DNA from: a bacterium BMS3Bbin02
GTDB taxonomy: Bacteria; Actinomycetota; Acidimicrobiia; Spongiisociales; UBA5794
Length of the DNA stretch: 10,048 bases
NCBI GenBank assembly: GCA_002898115.1
Contig: BDTL01000027.1
Coordinates: forward strand, 1-10,048
Direction of reading: 5' to 3'
The notes beneath the pieces are model-generated. The model did not search any database, was not told the DNA's origin, and saw nothing but the letters and a program-made list of their open reading frames with translations. Shown here in pieces: positions 6,396-10,048 of this stretch. Positions within the stretch are counted from its first letter, which is position 1. Each line of letters opens with the position of its first letter. Made by a program: the position numbers and the translations under genes.

Positions 6396-7169
6396 ATGAC
6401 GGTCGATATTTCAGCGGTCACGAATCCGCGCATCAAATCATGGTTTTCGCTGCGCGACCGCAAACAGCGCGACGCCACCGGGCTGTTCCTCGTGGAAGGG
6501 TTCCGGGAGATTGAGCGGATGGCACAGCTTGACATTGCCAGTGACACGCTGATCGCATGCCCGGCGATCGTCGATGATCACACGCGGCGCCCGGCGCAGG
6601 AGCGAGTAGTGACCGTAAGCCGGGCTGCCTTCGAGAAGCTCTCCTACCGCCAGAACCCCGATGGATGGCTGGCGGTGGTGCGACAACCGCCTCTCGACCT
6701 CAGTGATATCACTGTATCGGATCGTCCCTTCGTAGTCGTGGTGGAAGGTCTGGAGAAGCCAGGCAACCTCGGTGCGATCCTCCGAACGGCGGACAGCGCA
6801 GGGGCCGATGGAGTCGTACTTTCCGACTGCATCGTCGACGTCTTCAACCCGAATGTCGTCCGAACCGCACAGGGTTCCCTGTTTGCAGTGCCGATCGCGG
6901 TGGCATCACACTCCGACACCGCGGCATGGTTGGAGATCAATTCGATCGACCTTCTTATTGCAACACCCGAGGCTGCGCAGACATTGTGGGAGGCTCCGAT
7001 TGGTGACCGCGTAGCGGTCCTCGTCGGAGCCGAACACAGCGGCGTTTCGACAGTGTTGCGTGAGGGTGCTGGGACCGTCGCGATCCCGATGGCCGGTACC
7101 GCCGACAGTCTCAACGCCGCAACCGCGGCGGCGCTCCTGATGTTCGAGGTTGTTCGCCGCAGACAGTGA
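6396..7169 (+). CDS. SpoU/TrmH-family RNA 2'-O-methyltransferase
   Basis: This 257-residue SPOUT methyltransferase would use S-adenosylmethionine to methylate a ribose 2'-OH of rRNA or tRNA. The N-terminal part (about 1-100; NPRIK, LFLVEGFREI) is the small substrate-binding domain seen in RlmB/MRM3/TsnR-type enzymes. The three SpoU motifs are present in order: NLGAILRTA (124-132) with the catalytic Arg at 130, LVGAEHSGVS (209-218), and IPMAGTADSLNAATAAALLMFE (230-251), which form the trefoil knot that binds the cofactor. NPNVVRTAQGSLF (151-163) is the usual linker segment. The target nucleotide cannot be told from sequence; annotation as 23S rRNA RlmB would be a guess. The start lies 3 bases after the TPM stop. 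No strong Shine-Dalgarno is seen, only GGAAG at 6378-6382, 13 bases upstream, so re-initiation after the TPM gene is likely. It is convergent with the DsbA-like gene. Confidence 0.88.
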   Translation: MTVDISAVTNPRIKSWFSLRDRKQRDATGLFLVEGFREIERMAQLDIASDTLIACPAIVDDHTRRPAQERVVTVSRAAFEKLSYRQNPDGWLAVVRQPPLDLSDITVSDRPFVVVVEGLEKPGNLGAILRTADSAGADGVVLSDCIVDVFNPNVVRTAQGSLFAVPIAVASHSDTAAWLEINSIDLLIATPEAAQTLWEAPIGDRVAVLVGAEHSGVSTVLREGAGTVAIPMAGTADSLNAATAAALLMFEVVRRRQ

Positions 7170-7177
7170 ACGGTCGC

Positions 7178-7190
7178 CTGCTCGCAGCAG
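7178..7190. terminator. Small palindrome in the convergent gap
   Basis: CTGCT-CGC-AGCAG is a perfect 5-base-pair stem with a 3-base loop in the 22-base gap between the stops of the methyltransferase gene and the opposite-strand DsbA-like gene. Flanking GAAC and GTTC add some outer pairing. Its symmetry would allow it to act on both strands, but no U-tracts are present. Confidence 0.3.
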
Positions 7191-7191
7191 T

Positions 7192-7746
7192 TCAGTCCGT
7201 AGCCGGCGGTTTACTCAACGACCAGAGTCCGTCGTCTGCCAGCATTGTGTCGAACACAACGACCCGGGCAGTTGCATTGCCGTCAAGGACGACAGGCGTC
7301 GTGACGATGTGGAGCGGGGCACCTGCTCGGTACAGCGATGGGACCGCAACAACACCGAGGTTGCGGGCCTCCTTCATCGTCTCGTTCAACAGCAGTTCGC
7401 CCCGGCGGTCATGGACAACCTGCCGACAGATATCGGGTTCAACACCGGCAGCCTTTGCCGCGATGAGCAGCGTGTCCGGGTCGTCGGCAGGCGCCTTTTC
7501 CGAGTGGAGCAACACCATGGCCATGTGCACGAACCGCAGTGCAGCAGACGGGTCGGTGCGGTGCAGCCACTCGTAGAACGACAGGATCGTCCGTGCACTC
7601 GCCGTTGTTGTCGGCGACTCTTCGGTGAATCCGGTCCAGTCGAGAACGATCCAGGATCCCTCAGACTCGGCGCCGGCAAACAGTTGGTGGAGACGCCACG
7701 AATCTTTCGATTCGAAGTCGAAATAGATACGGGCGGCGAATTCCAT
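7192..7746 (-). CDS. DsbA-like thioredoxin-fold protein without a CXXC motif
   Basis: This 184-residue protein appears to belong to the DsbA/2-hydroxychromene-2-carboxylate isomerase superfamily. The opening strand IYFDFES (residues 7-13) is followed by SKDSW where DsbA has its CXXC. A helical insertion covers about 45-125, and GVVAVPSLY (131-139) has the cis-proline (P136) typical of thioredoxin folds. The only cysteine, C107, lies in the helical region, so a disulfide-exchange role is unlikely. A glutathione/mycothiol-type isomerase, a transferase or a non-catalytic role are possible. There is no signal peptide, so it is cytoplasmic. ATG 7746 is preceded by TACGAT and 6 bases on the minus strand, indicating a leaderless transcript. 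The gene diverges from the exonuclease/UvrC-like gene with 97 bases between their starts. I would not name a substrate. Confidence 0.6.
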   Translation of the reverse strand: MEFAARIYFDFESKDSWRLHQLFAGAESEGSWIVLDWTGFTEESPTTTASARTILSFYEWLHRTDPSAALRFVHMAMVLLHSEKAPADDPDTLLIAAKAAGVEPDICRQVVHDRRGELLLNETMKEARNLGVVAVPSLYRAGAPLHIVTTPVVLDGNATARVVVFDTMLADDGLWSLSKPPATD

Positions 7747-7752
7747 CCCGTC

Positions 7753-7758
7753 ATCGTA
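7753..7758 (-). promoter_or_regulatory. Leaderless-type -10 hexamer of the DsbA-like gene
   Basis: On the minus strand TACGAT is followed by GACGGG and ATG, the same hexamer-6-ATG geometry as at three other genes in the window. The LexA box at 7791-7806 lies further upstream of this promoter, where it might also influence the gene, though it does not overlap the hexamer. Confidence 0.55.
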
Positions 7759-7785
7759 GTTGGTCGTGGAAAAACTCCGTCACCC

Positions 7786-7814
7786 TTGTATCGAACGTTT
7801 GTTCGCTGTAGCAT
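7786..7814 (+). promoter_or_regulatory. Sigma-70-type promoter of the exonuclease/UvrC-like gene
   Basis: TTGTAT (7786-7791) and TAGCAT (7809-7814) are separated by exactly 17 bases, the ideal spacing for a housekeeping sigma factor. Initiation would fall near 7821, leaving a leader of about 23 bases before ATG 7844. The spacer contains a LexA-type box, so bound LexA would block RNA polymerase. Confidence 0.6.
7791..7806 (+). promoter_or_regulatory. LexA (SOS) box
   Basis: TCGAAC-GTTT-GTTCGC matches the LexA operator TCGAAC-N4-GTTCGA, known from mycobacteria and similar to Bacillus, at 11 of 12 defined positions; only the last base differs. The inner arms CGAAC and GTTCG are perfectly symmetric. 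The box fills the spacer between the -35 and -10 elements of a gene encoding a nucleotide-excision-type nuclease, a classic arrangement for SOS repression. It also agrees with the SOS control of the related Cho nuclease in E. coli. Confidence 0.7.
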
Positions 7815-7843
7815 CAGGCTGCACGAAGACGGAAAACGGGCCG

Positions 7844-9472
7844 ATGCCGCTAGCAGGACAAAGAACGTTCGACGACCTCGGCGCATCGCTGCATGAGGTC
7901 CCTTTCTGCGTACTCGACCTGGAAACGACCGGCCTCTCACCTGAGCTTCATGGGATCACCGAGATCGGAGCGGTCCGCTACGTCGGTGGCGAACTCACCG
8001 GAACCTTCGACACGTTGGTGAACCCTGATGCCCCGATCCCTCCGACCGTGACGATCCTGACGGGGATCACCCAGTTCATGGTGATCGACGCCCCACGCAT
8101 CGAGGAGGCGCTCCCATCGCTGCTGGAATTCATCGGTGACGCGGTGATTGTGGGCCACAACATCCGCTTCGACATGTCGTTCCTCAACGCCGCCGCGATC
8201 GCGCTCGGGTACGGCAAGCTCGCCAACCGCACCGTCGACACGCTCGGGCTTGCGAAACGACTCGTTCGCAACGACGTCCACAACCTGAGGCTCGACACAC
8301 TTGCGGCGCACTTCCGGTCCCCCACTGCACCGAACCACCGCGCCCTTGCGGACGCGAAGGCAACCGCCCATGTGTTCTGGGAGCTGCTGGGGCGCGCCGG
8401 GGATCTCGGTGTGACCCACCTCGACGATCTGTTGAGACTCCCTACAGCGCGCGGCTCGGCCCATTATCGGAAGATCCAACTCACCGACGGACTCCCCCGC
8501 TCTGCGGGTATCTACCGCTTCCATGATCGTGACGGCACAGTGATCTACGTCGGTAAAGCCAAGAACCTCCGGACGCGGGTACGCGGATATTTCTACGGCG
8601 ATACCCGGCGTTCGATCACCAACATGTTGCGTGAGCTTGACCACATCACCCACGACGTGTGCAGCCACGAGCTGGAGGCGTCCATCACCGAGCTCCGACT
8701 CATTCACGCCCATCGGCCGAAGTTCAACCGGCGCTCACGCCCGCCGAAGTCACCGCACTGGATCAAACTCACCGACGAGGAATTCCCGCGGCTTTCGGTG
8801 GTGCGCTCCGCAAAGGACTCCGGGCGTCTCCTGCTGGGGCCGTTTCGTTCCCGACGTGCCGCCACACTGGTATTGCACGCCCTGTGGGACGCGGTCCCGA
8901 TCAGACGTTGCCGCACGGCGCGTGCAAGCCGTAGCGCAGCGTGCGGGTTTGCGGACCTCGGTGTTGCGGTCTGTCCTTGTGATGGGTCGGTGACGCGCAC
9001 ACAATACGGCCCCATCGTCGAACGGCTCATCGAAGGTGTCGAGAACGACCCTGAAACATTGCTCGCTCCGATCGAGAAGAAGATGCTCGATCACGCCCGC
9101 AACGCCCGCTTTGAAGACGCGGCAACACTACGCGACCGTCACCACTCGCTCGCCCGCACGCTGGACGACCGGCGCATCTGGCAGACACTGCGCCGAGCGG
9201 GAACCATCCGAGCCGTCGACGCCGACGGTTCAGGCTGCCTGATCGAGCACGGCAGGTTCGTGATCGGTTGGTCGGGTAACGAACCGTTCGACCTCCACAC
9301 TGAGAGAGTGGCCGAGCGATCACCGTTCGAAGAGACACCCCCGACCCCTGCTCTGCACGCCGAAGCTCTCCTCATCTGGAAGTGGCTCACCGCGAACGGC
9401 ACCCGGCTGCTCAACACCGATGCACCGCTCGCGTACCCGGCCGCACAGGTGCGCCACCTCGCCGCCGGATAA
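7844..9472 (+). CDS. DEDDh exonuclease / GIY-YIG (UvrC/Cho-like) / UVR fusion nuclease
   Basis: This 542-residue fusion probably acts in DNA repair. Residues about 18-185 are a DnaQ-type 3'-5' exonuclease with an intact DEDDh set: D25 and E27 in DLETTG, D110 in HNIRFD, H165 and D170 in NHRALADAKA. Residues about 217-297 are a UvrC-type GIY-YIG endonuclease: GIY (222-224), YVGKAKNL (235-242) with Y235 and K238, R245, E283 as the probable metal-binding Glu, and N295 in RPKFN. A cysteine cluster follows (C356, C367, C377, C379), then a UVR motif (about 408-440; KKMLDHARNARFEDAATLRD), which in UvrC contacts UvrB. The UvrC RNase H-like 5'-nuclease and HhH domains are absent, as in Cho. ATG 7844 is chosen because the promoter and LexA box lie just upstream; a TTG at 7760 would put both inside the gene and add 28 residues without motifs. 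Confidence 0.88.
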   Translation: MPLAGQRTFDDLGASLHEVPFCVLDLETTGLSPELHGITEIGAVRYVGGELTGTFDTLVNPDAPIPPTVTILTGITQFMVIDAPRIEEALPSLLEFIGDAVIVGHNIRFDMSFLNAAAIALGYGKLANRTVDTLGLAKRLVRNDVHNLRLDTLAAHFRSPTAPNHRALADAKATAHVFWELLGRAGDLGVTHLDDLLRLPTARGSAHYRKIQLTDGLPRSAGIYRFHDRDGTVIYVGKAKNLRTRVRGYFYGDTRRSITNMLRELDHITHDVCSHELEASITELRLIHAHRPKFNRRSRPPKSPHWIKLTDEEFPRLSVVRSAKDSGRLLLGPFRSRRAATLVLHALWDAVPIRRCRTARASRSAACGFADLGVAVCPCDGSVTRTQYGPIVERLIEGVENDPETLLAPIEKKMLDHARNARFEDAATLRDRHHSLARTLDDRRIWQTLRRAGTIRAVDADGSGCLIEHGRFVIGWSGNEPFDLHTERVAERSPFEETPPTPALHAEALLIWKWLTANGTRLLNTDAPLAYPAAQVRHLAAG

Positions 9473-9489
9473 CCCTCCACCGCGTCCAG

Positions 9490-9495
9490 TAGCCT
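9490..9495 (+). promoter_or_regulatory. Leaderless-type -10 hexamer of the AAA+ gene
   Basis: TAGCCT, then GTTGCG, then ATG 9502. This is the fourth exact TANNNT-6-ATG case and lies inside the 29-base gap after the nuclease stop. It suggests that the AAA+ gene is transcribed independently of the SOS-controlled gene, although read-through is possible. Confidence 0.55.
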
Positions 9496-9501
9496 GTTGC
9501 G

Positions 9502-10048
9502 ATGCGATTCGTCATCACCAACGGCACCGACCCCGTCGCAACGGCCGACCCGACACTGTTGCGGGCACTGAAACTCCCCGACGGCGGTGTCGTCAAGGTA
9601 GGGAACACTCACTGCAAGGTCGTGCCGGGTGATGTGTCCGGGTCGAGCCTGGCGCTCGGCCCGCTCGTGCGCCGTAACGCCGGTCTTGAACTCGGGTCGT
9701 CTGTTGATGTCGATCGCGCGGCGGTTAGCGCCGCTCAGCGGGTTGGCGTCACTGGTGGTGAACCACTCGACACACGTCAACTAGCCCGTTCGTTACAGGG
9801 GCGAGTTGTCTCGGACGGCGACGCCATCGAAGCGTCGGCGGCCTATGGCGACTCACCGCCGGAGGAAACGCAGGCGATCATCGTCGAGAGTGTGACACCC
9901 GACGGGGTCGGTCTGATCACCAGCTCGTCGCTCGTCAACCAGGTCGGCGCCGAATCCGATGGCCTCACCGAGCACCCACCGGGCCGCATCCCGGGTGAGA
10001 GCATCACCACCGCACCGGCCGTGCTCACCGGTCTCGACATGGAGCGAG
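9502..10048 (+). CDS. CDC48-like AAA+ ATPase, N-terminal part only (possible Cpa)
   Basis: The frame is open from ATG 9502 to the right edge, giving 182 residues; the gene continues outside. The visible part resembles the double-psi barrel and following subdomain of the CDC48/p97 N-domain: a PGDV turn (42-45), LVRRNAGLELGSSVDVDRA (55-73; compare the CDC48 pattern R.NAG..IGD.V.V), then LARSLQGRVVSDGDAI (94-109; compare LLGRPV..GD) and a VESVTPDGVGLIT strand pair (128-140). This matches the actinobacterial CDC48-like protein Cpa, described as an interactor of the bacterial proteasome. No Walker A or B motif is within the window, so ATPase activity is inferred. The N-domain would bind partners or adaptors. 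C38 is the only cysteine seen. The start is supported by the leaderless-type promoter. Assignment to Cpa rests on fold-level pattern only. Confidence 0.6.
   Translation, partial: MRFVITNGTDPVATADPTLLRALKLPDGGVVKVGNTHCKVVPGDVSGSSLALGPLVRRNAGLELGSSVDVDRAAVSAAQRVGVTGGEPLDTRQLARSLQGRVVSDGDAIEASAAYGDSPPEETQAIIVESVTPDGVGLITSSSLVNQVGAESDGLTEHPPGRIPGESITTAPAVLTGLDMER

Noticed and set aside
6107..6514. Open frames over the Gly-rich tail on both strands
   Set aside because: The biased GGC/GGT codons of the tail create stop-free shadow frames rich in Arg or Pro; the frame encoding the TPM tail is in phase with the full gene.
7760..7843. Extended TTG start for the nuclease fusion
   Set aside because: It would place the promoter and LexA box inside the coding region and adds no recognisable sequence.
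9280..9295. CGAAC-C-GTTCG palindrome resembling a LexA box
   Set aside because: The spacing between half-sites is wrong (1 base instead of 4) and it lies inside a coding region.
1..10048. CRISPR array, tRNA/rRNA genes, insertion sequences or prophage parts
   Set aside because: No regularly spaced repeats, tRNA T-loop or acceptor pairing, transposase motifs or terminal inverted repeats were seen on reading both strands.

Overview
The window looks like chromosomal DNA from a GC-rich actinobacterium. The evidence is GC-ending codon use, a Septum_form-type membrane protein pair, an exonuclease/UvrC-like fusion of the kind common in Actinobacteria, a LexA-type SOS box of the TCGAAC-N4-GTTC class, leaderless promoters, and the start of a CDC48-like AAA+ ATPase resembling the actinobacterial Cpa proteins. 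An acidimicrobial lineage is a guess; no marker here settles it.

Layout. Positions 1-216 are an upstream region with no supported gene. Positions 217-1152 (+) and 2192-3025 (+) encode two paralogous single-pass membrane proteins with Septum_form-type extracytoplasmic domains. Between them, on the minus strand (1175-2065), lies an AlkA/HhH-GPD DNA glycosylase. A 153-base gap with two GC-rich hairpins leads to a Rossmann-fold DapB/2,4-diaminopentanoate-dehydrogenase-like reductase (3179-4102). Next come a secreted/membrane TPM-domain protein with a long cytoplasmic part and a Gly-rich tail (4122-6392) and, 3 bases later, a SpoU/TrmH-family RNA 2'-O-methyltransferase (6396-7169). A DsbA-like thioredoxin-fold protein without a CXXC motif is on the minus strand (7192-7746). 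Divergent from it is a DEDDh exonuclease/GIY-YIG/UVR fusion (7844-9472). Last is the truncated start of a CDC48-like AAA+ ATPase (9502 to the window edge).

Regulation. Four genes (glycosylase, TPM protein, DsbA-like protein, AAA+ protein) have a TANNNT hexamer exactly 6 bases before ATG, the signature of leaderless transcription; a fifth (the reductase) has the weaker CACAAT at the same place. The exonuclease/UvrC-like gene instead has a promoter with TTGTAT and TAGCAT 17 bases apart. Its spacer holds a near-perfect LexA box, so DNA damage probably induces this gene.

Most of the window is ordinary housekeeping content and I see no complete novel defence or mobile system. The points most worth attention are the SOS-controlled nuclease fusion, a sharply bounded gene-conversion tract between the two septum-type paralogs, the uniform leaderless promoter geometry, and the CDC48-like gene cut by the right edge.
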